Made by a program: the position numbers and the translations under genes. DNA of 64,000 nucleotides from contig NZ_CP023694.1 of the NCBI RefSeq assembly GCF_008705135.1, positions 3,410,001-3,474,000 of the forward strand, given 5' to 3'. The stretch's first letter is position 1. Every line of letters begins with the position of its first letter. Under the pieces are notes generated by a model that was given only the letters and a program-made list of their open reading frames with translations, was not told the DNA's origin and searched no databases. This document shows, piece by piece, positions 1-8,185 of the stretch. Source of the stretch: Streptomyces coeruleorubidus (GTDB lineage: Bacteria > Actinomycetota > Actinomycetes > Streptomycetales > Streptomycetaceae).

Positions 1-234
1 CTGGACGATCACGGGCTCGCCCACCGTCAGCGACGCCGCCGTGTTCGTGGCGAGCTGGCGGTTGGCCCACACCGTGAAGAAGTTGGTGTGCCCGTCCGTC
101 CACATGTTCTTCTCGCGGTCCCAGTAACGCGCGGTTGCCGCCAGCCGGAACCTCGCCGACGGGCCGGACGCCATCTCCCGGTACACCGGCTGCGTCGCCA
201 CCCTGCCGACCGCGCAGACCATCGTCTCGTTCAT
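1..234 (-). CDS. ssbB: Single-stranded DNA-binding protein, SsbB-like (C-terminus beyond window)
   Basis: The first 78 residues of an OB-fold SSB are visible, beginning MNETMVCAVGRVATQPVY and including a WDREKNMWTDGHTNFFTVW segment, which matches the SSB N-terminal half. The ATG at 234 is preceded by a GGGAGGGG ribosome site. The protein should bind single-stranded DNA during replication and repair. In S. coelicolor the SSB paralogue next to the dynamin genes (SsbB) has been linked to chromosome segregation in sporulation; assigning this gene to SsbB rather than SsbA rests on the dynAB neighbours. The 3' end lies outside the window, so the length and the acidic C-terminal tip cannot be judged. 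Confidence 0.85.
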   Translation of the reverse strand, partial: MNETMVCAVGRVATQPVYREMASGPSARFRLAATARYWDREKNMWTDGHTNFFTVWANRQLATNTAASLTVGEPVIVQ

Positions 235-390
235 CGCGAACCCCTCCCACGCCCGGACTGCGACACCGGGCCGACACGCGTACGGGCCCGTCCCGTACGG
301 CTGTGTCTGCCAGACTGCCGCCGCCGGGCCGAGCCCGCTGAGCGCTGTGGATCACCGCCCGCCTGTGGACAACGCCGCCACCCGGACGGG

Positions 391-465
391 TGACGCCGAG
401 CGGCGAGGGACGCCAAGCGGCGCGTGACGCCAAGTTCCGAATGACGCCAAGTTCCGAATGACGCC
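391..465. repeat. 17-bp tandem repeat, about 4.4 copies
   Basis: Consecutive 17-bp units start at 391, 408, 425 and 442, followed by a partial TGACGCC at 459. The last two full units are identical (TGACGCCAAGTTCCGAA) and the first two diverge in the second half (TGACGCCGAGCGGCGAG, GGACGCCAAGCGGCGCG). The array fills the spacer between the dynB stop and ssbB, and its last unit merges with a small hairpin GACGCC..GGCGTC (460-476) over the dynB stop codon. It is probably a variable-number repeat; its function is unknown. Confidence 0.85.
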
Positions 466-474
466 GGCCCGGCG

Positions 475-2439
475 TCAGCTCCCCGCCCCCACCACCCTCC
501 CGTACTGCTCCCGAACCTCCCGGTACCGCAGCAGCTCCGCCGCCACCGGATCCAGCACCCGGGCCCTCCCGCACCCGGCCGCCGCCTCCCGCAACCGGCG
601 TTCCGCCTCTAGTCCGTAGCGCCGCGCCGGCCCCCGCGCCGCCATCCGGCAGCCCCACTCGATGAGCGGCCCGCCGACGATGCCGATCACCATCAGCAGC
701 ACCGGCACGCCCAGGTTCGGCGACATGACCCCGACGATCTGGCCCAGCAGCCACAGCCCGCCCAGGAACTGAAGGATGGTCATGGACGCCTGGACCAGGA
801 CGGCCATCGGCCACCACCCGGGCCGCGGTGGCCGCCCCGTCGGCACGCCCGCGCGCACGCTCAGCTCGTCCAGCGCTTCGGGCAGCCCCTGGGAGCCGCG
901 GACGGCCGCCTCGCGCACCGCCTGCGCCCAGGGCGTGGGCAGACCGGCCGAGGCCCGATCCGCCACCGTCCGTACCGCCTGCTCGACCCGCTGCCGGGCG
1001 GTGGCCTCCTCGTCGGCCTGCGTGCGCGAAGGGAGCCGCCCCGTGGTGGGCTCGCCGCGGTCCTGGTACCAGCGCCACAACCGCAGCCAGGGCGTGCCGC
1101 AGGCGCGGTTGGCGTTGCGCAACCACGCGCGCTCGGCGGCCTCGCCCGCCGCCGTGGCGCCCACGGCGTCCGCGAGCCGGTCGGCGAACTCCTCCCGGGC
1201 CTGTTCGCTGAGCCCGGTCCGGCGCTGCGTGGCGTAGACGGGCCACAGCCGGGCCGCCGCGATGTCCACGTCGGCCGAGATACGGCGGGCCGGCGCCGCG
1301 CGCTCCGCGACGAACTGGCCGAGCGCCTCACGCAGTTCACCGACACCGTCCCCGGTGAGCCCGGACAGCGCGAGCACGGTCGTACCCGGTTCGCCGTACT
1401 CCCCGAGGGCGATGCCGTCCTCGTCGAGGAGCCGCCGCAGATCGTCGAGGACCTGCTCGGCGGCCTCCCCGGGCAGCCGGTCGATCTGGTTGAGGACGAC
1501 GAACATGATTTCCGCGTGGGCCGCCATCGGCCGCAGATAGCGCTCGTGGAGGACGGCGTCGGCGTACTTCTCCGGGTCGACGACCCAGATGACCGCGTCG
1601 ACGAGCGCCAGGATGCGGTCCACGTGCTCGCGGTGCTGTACGGCAGCGGAGTCGTGGTCGGGCAGGTCGATGAGGACGAGTCCGCGCAGCTGGGAGTCCC
1701 CGTCCCCGGTCGGCAACGGACGCCGGCGCAGCCGGGGCGGGATGCCGAGCCGCTCGATGAGGCTCGCGGCTCCGTCGCTCCAACTGCACGCGATGGGCGC
1801 CGCGGTGGTGGGCCGGCGCACACCGGTCTCCGAGATGGCCACCCCGGCGAGCGCGTTGAACAGCTGTGACTTGCCGCTGCCCGTGGCGCCCGCGATGGCG
1901 ACGACGGTGTGCTGCCCGGAGAGCCTGCGCCGCGCGGACGCCTCGTCGAGCACCCGGCCCGCCTCCGCCAGCGTCCTGCTGTCGAGCCGGGTGCGGGAGA
2001 GCCCCACCAGTTCGCGCAACGCCTCCAGCCGGGAGCGCAGCGGCCCGTCGTACACCAGCGGGGACACCGTCGGCGGGGCGGCGGTACGGCTGTCCATCAC
2101 GGCGTACTGGTTCCCTCCGGTGGTCTCGTCGACCCGCCGTGCGATGAGGCCGTCGTCCCAGGTGCCGGAGGAGTCCGTGCGGGGATCGGTACGGGAATCC
2201 GTACGGGGATCCGCACGGGGATCCCTACGGGAGGAGGAGTCGCCGTCCGGCACGCGCGCGTGGGCCCGCGCATCGTCCACGCTCTCGCCCTCGGAGGCGT
2301 TCGGAGAGGCGTTCCCGCAGGCGGTCCCGGAGGCGTTCCCGGAAGCCTTCGACGGCGGATTCTCGGCGGCTCCCGCCTTGTCCGCGTCGCCCGGCTGGTC
2401 GGCGCGCTCGGTGTGGTCCTGGTCAGTGACGGCGGTCAC
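475..2439 (-). CDS. dynB: Dynamin-like GTPase with C-terminal membrane segments (DynB-like)
   Basis: This 654-residue protein has a long hydrophilic, low-complexity N-terminus of about 115 residues rich in Ser, Asp and Arg, including RADPRTDSRTDPRTDS encoded by short DNA repeats near 2170-2235. A GTPase domain follows with P-loop GATGSGKSQ, a DLPDHDS G3 motif and NQID G4. Two adjacent hydrophobic segments lie near residues 550-610. In S. venezuelae, DynA and DynB act together at sporulation septa to stabilise FtsZ rings, and DynB is the membrane-bound partner; the layout here fits that role. The GTG start at 2439 follows the dynA stop by 3 nt and has GGAGAGG seven bases upstream, so the pair is probably translationally coupled. 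Confidence 0.85.
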   Translation of the reverse strand: MTAVTDQDHTERADQPGDADKAGAAENPPSKASGNASGTACGNASPNASEGESVDDARAHARVPDGDSSSRRDPRADPRTDSRTDPRTDSSGTWDDGLIARRVDETTGGNQYAVMDSRTAAPPTVSPLVYDGPLRSRLEALRELVGLSRTRLDSRTLAEAGRVLDEASARRRLSGQHTVVAIAGATGSGKSQLFNALAGVAISETGVRRPTTAAPIACSWSDGAASLIERLGIPPRLRRRPLPTGDGDSQLRGLVLIDLPDHDSAAVQHREHVDRILALVDAVIWVVDPEKYADAVLHERYLRPMAAHAEIMFVVLNQIDRLPGEAAEQVLDDLRRLLDEDGIALGEYGEPGTTVLALSGLTGDGVGELREALGQFVAERAAPARRISADVDIAAARLWPVYATQRRTGLSEQAREEFADRLADAVGATAAGEAAERAWLRNANRACGTPWLRLWRWYQDRGEPTTGRLPSRTQADEEATARQRVEQAVRTVADRASAGLPTPWAQAVREAAVRGSQGLPEALDELSVRAGVPTGRPPRPGWWPMAVLVQASMTILQFLGGLWLLGQIVGVMSPNLGVPVLLMVIGIVGGPLIEWGCRMAARGPARRYGLEAERRLREAAAGCGRARVLDPVAAELLRYREVREQYGRVVGAGS

Positions 2440-2442
2440 CGG

Positions 2443-4050
2443 TCACCTCTCCTTCTGCAGTACGGACAGGGCGGCGATGAGTTCGGCCTGGGGCTCCGGA
2501 TGGACGTCGAGGGCGTCGAGTGGGGCGAGCCGGCGCTCGCGCTCGACGTGCAGGACCCGGTCGACGTGCTCGGCGAGCAGCCGTCCGGCCCGGTCGCGCA
2601 GCCGCAGCGCGCCGTGGGCGCCGATCCGCTCGGCGAGCCCCTCCCCGGCCATCCGTCCCCGGCGGCCGCCCAGCAGGGAGGTGGCGACCAGGGCGGCGAC
2701 CAGCTCGGGGTCGGGCGCGAGATTCCGGTCGAGCTCGCGCACCTCGTCCTCGGCGTACTCCTCGAGCTCCCGCCGCCACCGCCGTACGGCGAGACCGATC
2801 CGGTGCTCGGCGCTCTCCGCGGCGGGTTCCCGGTCGGCGAGCCCGGGTGCGGCCGCCGCGGGCTCGCGCCGCCAGGCGTCGTCGATGCGCTCGTCGGCGG
2901 CGGTGACGGCGCACAGCAGCAGTGTGCTCAGGCTCTCCACGAGCGCGTCGAGGAGTTCGCCGGCGGTGCAGTCCAGGGGGAAGGCGCGCCACCGCTTGAG
3001 GGCGTCCCCGGCGAGCACCGCCCCGGCCTGCAAGCGGCCCCGCACGCGCGTGTGCTCGCTGTCGTATGCCCCGTCGACGGCGGCGGTGAGCCGCAGCGCG
3101 GCGGCGTACTGCGCGGCGGCGGCGCCGGCCAGCTCGGGCATCCGGGACTTGAGGGAGTCGAGGACGCCGTGCGCGGTGCGGGCCATGACCTGCTGCCGGG
3201 CCGCCGGGTCCTGGACCTGGTGGACCAGCCAGGTGCGCAGCTGGGCCACGGCGCTGGCCGGCAGGAGGCCACCGCCCCAGGCCGACTCGGGCAGTTCGGG
3301 CACGGTGAACCGCGGCACCTGCCCGAGTCCGGCCTTGGTGAGCAGGGCCCCGTACTGCCGTGACACCTCGGCGACCACCTGGTGGGGCACCCGGTCCAGG
3401 ACGGTGACGAGGGTGACGTCGTACTCCTTGGCGGTGCGCAGCATGTGCCAGGGGACGGCGTCGGCGTAGCGGGCGGCCGTGGTGACCATGATCCAGATGT
3501 CGGCCGCGCAGATGAGCTCGGCGGCCAGGACGCGGTTGTCGGAGACCAGGGAGTCGATGTCGGGGGCGTCGAGGAGGGCGAGGCCGGGCGGCAGCGTCTC
3601 GGCGGTCTCGACGCGCAGCACGCGCGCGGGGTTCTCGCCCGGGAGCAGCAGATCGTCGGTGGGGTCCTGCTGGGCTACCCACACGCGGGTGAGATCGGGC
3701 AGCACCCGCATGCCGCTGAACCAGTGATGGTCCTCCGGGTGGCAGACCAGCACGGGCGTCCGTGTCGTCGGCCGCAGCACCCCGGCCTCGCTGACCCGGC
3801 GCCCCACGAGGGAGTTCACCAGCGTGGACTTCCCGGCTCCGGTGGAGCCCCCGACGACGGCCAGAAGTGGCGCTTCGGGGTCTCTCAGCCGGGGCACCAA
3901 GTAGTCGTCGAGCTGGGCGAGCAGTTCGTCGCGGCTGGCACGCGCGCGTGGGGCCCCCGCCAGGGGCAGCGGAAAGCGTGCGGCGGCGACACGGTCGCGC
4001 AGGGCGGAGAGTGCGTTGAGCAGCTGAGGCCGTACGTCCAAGGTCACCAC
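2443..4050 (-). CDS. dynA: Dynamin-like GTPase, soluble partner (DynA-like)
   Basis: This is a dynamin-superfamily GTPase of about 535 residues with P-loop [10 protein letters not shown], a DAPDIDS G3 motif and a TVLDRVP segment in the G4 region. The long alpha-helical remainder has no clear membrane span. It is the first gene of dynA-dynB, and the products are expected to cooperate at sporulation septa. The reading frame stays open to an upstream ATG at 4197, but conserved-looking sequence begins at the tandem GTG codons at 4050/4047 ([20 protein letters not shown]), which I chose. No good Shine-Dalgarno precedes any candidate, so a leaderless or nearly leaderless mRNA is possible. An inverted repeat CCCAACTTTGGG lies just upstream at 4063-4074. 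Confidence 0.8.
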   Translation of the reverse strand: MVTLDVRPQLLNALSALRDRVAAARFPLPLAGAPRARASRDELLAQLDDYLVPRLRDPEAPLLAVVGGSTGAGKSTLVNSLVGRRVSEAGVLRPTTRTPVLVCHPEDHHWFSGMRVLPDLTRVWVAQQDPTDDLLLPGENPARVLRVETAETLPPGLALLDAPDIDSLVSDNRVLAAELICAADIWIMVTTAARYADAVPWHMLRTAKEYDVTLVTVLDRVPHQVVAEVSRQYGALLTKAGLGQVPRFTVPELPESAWGGGLLPASAVAQLRTWLVHQVQDPAARQQVMARTAHGVLDSLKSRMPELAGAAAAQYAAALRLTAAVDGAYDSEHTRVRGRLQAGAVLAGDALKRWRAFPLDCTAGELLDALVESLSTLLLCAVTAADERIDDAWRREPAAAAPGLADREPAAESAEHRIGLAVRRWRRELEEYAEDEVRELDRNLAPDPELVAALVATSLLGGRRGRMAGEGLAERIGAHGALRLRDRAGRLLAEHVDRVLHVERERRLAPLDALDVHPEPQAELIAALSVLQKER

Positions 4051-4370
4051 ATGTGAAGAATGCCCAACTTTGGGGGAATTCTGAAGCATATGAGCATGTC
4101 TGCGCGCCGATGGAACACAAGGGATGGAAGGGACTACTGGGACACGGGCCCACTCCAGGCATAACGAGTGCACAACACCCGATGCCTCTGACGCCAAAAG
4201 CGGTGCACGATTCGTACCTGCCTGCGATTATCAGGACCGCTTCACCGAACCTCCACATCGAGCCACGGAGGCGAAGCAACAGGGACAAGGACGCGGGAGC
4301 CCTATCCTTGTCCCCGGCAACGTCACGGATCGGCCCACACCAGGGCACCACGACAGAGGCCACCACACCG

Positions 4371-4443
4371 GCCCCCGTAGCTCAGTGGATAGAGCAGGCG
4401 CCTTCTAAGCGCTTGGCCGCAGGTTCGAGTCCTGCCGGGGGCG
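4371..4443 (+). tRNA. tRNA-Arg (anticodon TCT)
   Basis: A complete cloverleaf can be drawn. The acceptor GCCCCCG (4371-4377) pairs with CGGGGGC (4436-4442) and the discriminator is G. The D arm is GCTC..GAGC, the anticodon stem is GGCGC/GCGCT, and the loop CTTCTAA gives anticodon TCT. The T arm is GCAGG-TTCGAGT-CCTGC. The 3' CCA is not encoded. It reads AGA, a rare codon in such a GC-rich genome. Confidence 0.97.
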
Positions 4444-4451
4444 CAAGTCTC

Positions 4452-4477
4452 CGCCCTCCCCTCGGGAGGGCGTTTTT
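4452..4477 (+). terminator. Rho-independent terminator of tRNA-Arg
   Basis: A perfect 9-bp stem CGCCCTCCC/GGGAGGGCG with loop CTC is followed by TTTTT, directly after the tRNA. Confidence 0.93.
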
Positions 4478-4586
4478 ACCGTTCGGGCCTTGTCATCGAC
4501 TGCGCACCACTCCAGGACGCGCCGGCCGACGATGAGGCGGGCGACTGTCCCGGCGCGGTGGCGACCGGTCGGCTGGACGGGGGCGG

Positions 4587-5156
4587 CTGCTCGCCGAGCA
4601 CGTGGTGTCCTCGGCCGGGCCCGGTATCGCACCGGGTTACGCGGAGCGGGCCGCCCGGCTCCCCGGCGTGGCGGCGGCCTCCGGGCAGCTGTCCGTGGAC
4701 GGCGAACTGAGCCGCGCGGACGCCGACCAGGACGACGACGCGTCCGTCATCGGCGGAAACCTGGTCGTGATGCGGGCCGACGCGGTGCCCGATCTCCTCG
4801 ACCTCGGGGTCCACACCGGCTCGCTCGCCCGCCTCGGCGAGACGTCCGTGGCGCTCGCATGGTGACCGCAGGCCGCCGAGGGAAGTTCGCCCTGCTGCGG
4901 CTGGCCGGCGCGCAGTCGGCGCAGGTGCTGTGGATGCCGGCCTGGGAAGCCGTGCTCACCTGCGCGATCGCGTTGCTGCCGGCCGCTCTGGTCTGCGCGG
5001 CGGTGCTGGTGCCGCTCAGCATCGCGGTCACCGGTTCCGCCGTGCCGGCCTTGGCCGGCGGGCCGCTTGCCGCGCTGGCCGCCGGGGCTCCCCTGGTGGC
5101 CGTCGCGACGACCACCCTCTTCGGCCGCTCGGCCATGCGCAGTGCCGCGGCCACGC
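4587..5156 (+). pseudogene. Remnant of FtsX-type ABC transporter permease
   Basis: Two pieces of an FtsX-family permease are visible in different frames. Frame 4587-4865 reads LLAEHVVSSAGPGIAPGYAERAARLPGVAA, typical of the extracytoplasmic part that follows the first membrane helix, and ends at a TGA at 4863. From about 4859 a second frame reads GRRGKFALLRLAGAQSAQVL and two hydrophobic helices with an LSIAVTGSAVP segment, typical of the last core of such permeases. The N-terminal membrane domain and a middle section of well over 100 residues are missing, and no cognate ATPase is nearby. I read it as a decayed gene with deletions plus a frame change. A short expressed membrane peptide from ATG 4859 cannot be excluded. 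Confidence 0.75.
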
Positions 5157-5288
5157 CCGGAGGCCTGGCGAGGGCCGTCTCCCTGACACCCCCGCCGTGT
5201 CCCGAGGGTCCCACCCCGCTTCCCGCAGCCCGGCTCAGGCCCGATCATGGTCCGGGGAACCCGTCGTGGGCCGAGGAAGGGGTGTGAC

Positions 5289-6248
5289 GTGCGGCTGCGC
5301 TGTGCTGTGCTGGACGACTTTCAGAGGGTGGCGACCGAAGTCGCCGACTGGTCGCCGGTCGCCGACGAGGTGGAGGTCGTCTCCTTCGACACCCACATGG
5401 ACGGCGAGGACGCCCTGGCCGCGGCCCTGGCCGACTTCGACATCGTGGTGACGTTGCGGGAGCGCGTGCCCTTCCCGGGGTCACTGATCGCCCGGCTGCC
5501 CCGGCTGAAACTGATCGTCGCCTCCGGCCTGCGCAACTCGGTCATCGACTACGCGGCCGCCGAGGAGCACGGCGTCACCGTGTGCGGCACCACGAGTTCC
5601 TCCACCCCGCCGGTGGAACTGACATGGGCCCTGCTGCTCGGCCTCGCCCGCGGCCTCGTCGAGGAGAGCAACGCCCTGCGCTCCGGCGGCCCCTGGCAGT
5701 CCACCGTCGGCGCCGACCTGTACGGCAGCCGCCTCGGACTTCTCGGCCTCGGCAAGATCGGCAGCCGCGTGGCGCGGGTCGGCCTCGCCTTCGGCATGCA
5801 CGTCAGCGCGTGGAGTCAGAACCTCACCAAGGAGCGCACCGACGAGATCGGCGTCGAACTCGCCCCCTCCCGGGAGGACCTCCTCGCCGGCAGCGACTTC
5901 GTCTCGATCCACCTCGCACTGAGCGACCGCACCCGCGGACTGCTCGGACCCGCCGAACTCGCCCTCCTCAAGCCGACCGCGTACCTGATCAACACCTCGC
6001 GCGCGGCCATCGTCGACCAGGAAGCCCTCCTCGCCGCCCTGCACGAGGGCCGGATCGCCGGCGCCGGCGTCGACGTCTTCGACATCGAGCCCCTGCCCGC
6101 CGACCACCCGATGCGCACCGCCCCCCGCCTTCTCGCGACCCCGCACCTCGGTTACGTCTCCCAGGCCAACTACGCGACGTACTACGGACAGGCGGTCGAG
6201 AACATTCGCGCGTTCCTCTCGGGCGCGCCGGTGCGACGGCTGCCCTGA
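5289..6248 (+). CDS. D-isomer-specific 2-hydroxyacid dehydrogenase family protein
   Basis: This 319-residue NAD-dependent oxidoreductase has the two-domain arrangement of the family. A split catalytic domain (residues about 1-95 and 285-319) surrounds a Rossmann domain with GLLGLGKIGSRVARVG. Catalytic-type residues appear in NTSRAAIVDQEAL (Arg), the following Glu region and ATPHLGYVS (His). It should interconvert a 2-keto acid and a D-2-hydroxy acid; the substrate (phosphoglycerate, glyoxylate or other) cannot be told. The GTG start at 5289 has AGGAAGGGG upstream. The gene stands alone and is followed by a strong hairpin. Confidence 0.88.
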   Translation: MRLRCAVLDDFQRVATEVADWSPVADEVEVVSFDTHMDGEDALAAALADFDIVVTLRERVPFPGSLIARLPRLKLIVASGLRNSVIDYAAAEEHGVTVCGTTSSSTPPVELTWALLLGLARGLVEESNALRSGGPWQSTVGADLYGSRLGLLGLGKIGSRVARVGLAFGMHVSAWSQNLTKERTDEIGVELAPSREDLLAGSDFVSIHLALSDRTRGLLGPAELALLKPTAYLINTSRAAIVDQEALLAALHEGRIAGAGVDVFDIEPLPADHPMRTAPRLLATPHLGYVSQANYATYYGQAVENIRAFLSGAPVRRLP

Positions 6249-6298
6249 CACACTCGCCGGGCGCCGCATGCGAGCAGTAGCGGCCCCCGGCACAGCAA

Positions 6299-6330
6299 AT
6301 GGCCGGGACCCTGTACCGGGTCCCGGCCAT
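6299..6330. terminator. Hairpin between convergent genes
   Basis: The inverted repeat ATGGCCGGGACCC..GGGTCCCGGCCAT has a 6-nt loop and no T run. It separates the dehydrogenase from the oppositely oriented small secreted gene and is probably a bidirectional terminator. Confidence 0.8.
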
Positions 6331-6399
6331 CCCTGACCGTCGGGTGGACTTACGCGACAGGCGCCGACGTGAACAAAGGCGCGTCGGCTGCCTCGGAAG

Positions 6400-6675
6400 T
6401 CAGGACTCCTTGCCGCCGATGACGACACTGCTGTTGCAGCCCTCGCTGGAACAGTTCTGCGCTTGGCTCGCGACGACGTGGACGTTTCCGTCTCCGTCGC
6501 GGTATACGGCCTCGTGCACGCAGCGAACATTCCCCTTGCCGTCATCGACGCACTTGCCGGAGCCACTGGACCCGCCGGAGCCGTCAAGGGCGAAGGCCTG
6601 GCCGGCCCCGGCTCCAAGGAGAGCGACGCTCCACAGAACTCCAGCTACGACGGCGATCCTCTTTGCATTCGGCAT
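6400..6675 (-). CDS. Small secreted protein, unrecognised family
   Basis: This 91-residue protein has an N-terminal signal peptide (MPNAKRIAVVAGVLWSVALL, then an Ala-rich cleavage region near AGQAFA). The mature part is short and Gly/Ser-rich with four Cys (GKCVDDGKGNVRC, NCSSEGC), which could form two disulfides outside the cell. The ATG at 6675 is preferred over ATG 6681 because AAAGGAG lies 7 nt before it and would abut the other. It sits in a cluster of exported small proteins beside a chaplin. I do not recognise the family and assign no function. Confidence 0.72.
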   Translation of the reverse strand: MPNAKRIAVVAGVLWSVALLGAGAGQAFALDGSGGSSGSGKCVDDGKGNVRCVHEAVYRDGDGNVHVVASQAQNCSSEGCNSSVVIGGKES

Positions 6676-6750
6676 GTCCATACTCCTTTTTGCATCGATT
6701 CCCCGGGTGGACGACGGGGACCTTCGAGAACTTGCATCGGCAAAAGCCAG

Positions 6751-6796
6751 GGGCGGGCCCCGGACCCCGAAAATGTTCGAGTCTCGGAGCCCGCCC
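6751..6796 (-). terminator. Terminator hairpin after small secreted gene
   Basis: GGGCGGGC (6751-6758) pairs with GCCCGCCC (6789-6796) just past the stop of the minus-strand gene ending at 6808. There is no T run, as is usual in streptomycetes. Confidence 0.75.
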
Positions 6797-6807
6797 TGAT
6801 CAGCTGT

Positions 6808-7074
6808 TCAGTGACCGCCGCCGAGAGCGAAGGCGTTGGTGCAGGTCACCGACTTGCTCTGGTCAACGGGCTGGTTCGCCAGAATGTCCAGGATCTGGAC
6901 GTTGATGCGGCCGATGTTCAGCACGCCCGACTGGCTCTCGTTGCCGCAGGTGTTGGACTGCTTGCTGTCCACCTCGAGCGCCGGCCCGTCGCCGGCCTGG
7001 CTGACGCCGGCGCCGAGGAAGGTGACGGTGCCGAGCGCGGCCATGACGACCGCAGCCTTCTGGAACTTGCGCAT
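6808..7074 (-). CDS. Small secreted two-cysteine protein, paralogue A
   Basis: This 88-residue exported protein has signal peptide MRKFQKAAVVMAALGTVTFL ending near SQA. The mature part is about 60 residues with VDSKQSNTCGNESQSG, an aliphatic core VLNIGRINVQILDILANQPV and a second Cys near the C-terminus (SVTCTNAF). It is closely similar over its whole length to the protein encoded at 7316-7576, including the leader region with an identical GAAACGGAGAAG ribosome-site context. The two-Cys pattern around a beta-prone core recalls chaplins and rodlins, but it is neither; I do not recognise a named family. Its place beside a chaplin suggests a role at the aerial surface, which is inference. Confidence 0.8.
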   Translation of the reverse strand: MRKFQKAAVVMAALGTVTFLGAGVSQAGDGPALEVDSKQSNTCGNESQSGVLNIGRINVQILDILANQPVDQSKSVTCTNAFALGGGH

Positions 7075-7248
7075 TGCTTCTCCGTTTCTCACGTCGCACA
7101 CGGTCCGTTATGAACCGCCTACCGACGGTGTTCAAGCTAGGAGAGATTCGCGGCTTTTGACAGGCGAAACGCCGAGTCGCGTAATTTTCTTGCCACGCCG
7201 TGCGGGGATCCGCGCCAACGCCACGAGCGCGGCTCCGCACAGCGACGA

Positions 7249-7292
7249 GCGGGCCCCGTGTCCGGACACATGGTCCGAACGCCGGGGCCCGC
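7249..7292 (-). terminator. Strong terminator hairpin
   Basis: GCGGGCCCCG (7249-7258) pairs perfectly with CGGGGCCCGC (7283-7292), downstream of the minus-strand gene at 7316. The loop contains the palindrome TGTCCGGACA (7259-7268), which also occurs twice upstream of iolC; here it is probably just an inner loop fold. Confidence 0.85.
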
Positions 7293-7315
7293 TCAGGTCA
7301 CCTGGTCAGCGATCG

Positions 7316-7576
7316 TCAGCCACCGATGCCGAAGGCGTTGGAGCAGGGCACCGAGGTGCTCTGGTCGACCGGCTGGTTCGCCAGAATGTTCAGGACCTGG
7401 ACGTTGGCGCGGCCGATGTTCAGCACGCCCGACTGGCTCTCGTTGCCACAGGTGTTGGACTGCTTGCTGTCCACCTCGAACGCCGGCTTGTCGCCGGCCT
7501 GGCTGACGCCAGCACCGAGGAAGCTGACGCTGCCGAGCATGACCGCGACGACTGCGGCCTTCTGGTACTTGCGCAT
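7316..7576 (-). CDS. Small secreted two-cysteine protein, paralogue B
   Basis: This is an 86-residue paralogue of the 6808-7074 product, with signal peptide MRKYQKAAVVAVMLGSVSFL, a mature part starting near GDKPAFEVDSKQSNTC, the core NIGRANVQVLNILANQPVDQ and a last Cys in VPCSNAFGIGG. The start ATG at 7576 has GGAG five bases upstream, exactly as in its paralogue; the longer open frame upstream lacks a ribosome site. The pair probably arose by tandem duplication, each copy keeping its own promoter region and terminator. Function unknown. Confidence 0.8.
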   Translation of the reverse strand: MRKYQKAAVVAVMLGSVSFLGAGVSQAGDKPAFEVDSKQSNTCGNESQSGVLNIGRANVQVLNILANQPVDQSTSVPCSNAFGIGG

Positions 7577-7801
7577 TACTTCTCCGTTTCTTGAGTCGAC
7601 ACGATCCGTGACGGACCGGTCACTTACAGTTTCTGACAGTAGACGATTTTTTCCCACCTTTCACAGGCAAAACGCACACATGCGCAACTTTCATGAAAAA
7701 ACCATCGTTGGGGCAGCCGTGACCGGTCCCCTGCCGCCGCGTTGAAGGGGCAGTGCGGTCGCGCGTCCCGCTGCCGCACTCATCCGAGTCACTAAGGAGA
7801 A

Positions 7802-8116
7802 GTGATGTCTCGCATCGCGAAGGTTGGCGCTGTCGCACTGGGCACGGGCGCCATGGTGCTCAGCGGGGCCGGTCTGGCCGCGGCGGACGCCGACGCCAAG
7901 GCTGCGGCGATCGGCTCGCCCGGCTTCCTGTCCGGCAACGTGGTCCAGGTCCCGATCCACGTGCCGATCAACGTGTGCGGAAACACCGTCACCGTGATCG
8001 GTGCACTCAACGAGTCTGCCGGCGTCTGCAAGAACGGCAACGACGAAAAGGACAAGAAGGGTAAGAAGGACAACAAGAAGGCCGACAAGAAGGCCCTTCA
8101 CCACCACGGCCGCTGA
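7802..8116 (+). CDS. chpG: Short chaplin with Lys/His-rich tail (ChpG position)
   Basis: The 104-residue precursor has a signal peptide (MSRIAKVGAVALGTGAMVLS, cleaved near AAAD) and one chaplin domain. That domain has IGSPGFLSGNVVQVPIHVPI, then Cys58 in NVCGN and Cys75 in AGVCKN. Chaplins are secreted, form an intramolecular disulfide and assemble into amyloid-like surfactant fibrils that let aerial hyphae leave the aqueous phase. The last 27 residues are unusual for a short chaplin: almost all Lys, Asp and Asn, ending in HHHGR. GGAGAAGTG lies just before the ATG at 7805, although the open frame could also start from the adjacent codon. Adjacency to melC supports the ChpG assignment, which relies on recalled synteny. 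Confidence 0.9.
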   Translation: MMSRIAKVGAVALGTGAMVLSGAGLAAADADAKAAAIGSPGFLSGNVVQVPIHVPINVCGNTVTVIGALNESAGVCKNGNDEKDKKGKKDNKKADKKALHHHGR

Positions 8117-8132
8117 GTCTGCCGTTTTCCCC

Positions 8133-8166
8133 AAGAGCCCCGGCGTGTCTCAGCGTCGGGGCTCTT
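8133..8166 (+). terminator. Terminator after chaplin gene
   Basis: The AAGAGCCCCG arm (from 8133) pairs with CGGGGCTCTT (to 8166) with one mismatch region near the loop, between the convergent chaplin and tyrosinase genes. It may serve both strands. Confidence 0.85.
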
Positions 8167-8185
8167 GCCGTGAAGCCTCGGCATC

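Noticed and set aside
1589-3469. Long plus-strand frame (626 aa) opposite dynB and dynA
   Set aside because: It is antisense to two well-supported GTPase genes, is rich in Arg/Ser as expected from GC-rich shadow frames, and has no ribosome site or domain.
7259-7268. Third TGTCCGGACA palindrome as an inositol operator
   Set aside because: It sits inside the loop of a strong terminator hairpin and far from iol genes; likely structural coincidence.
6808-7576. The two small Cys proteins as rodlins
   Set aside because: They share size and export with rodlins but not the rodlin signal-peptide pattern or motifs recalled for RdlA/RdlB.
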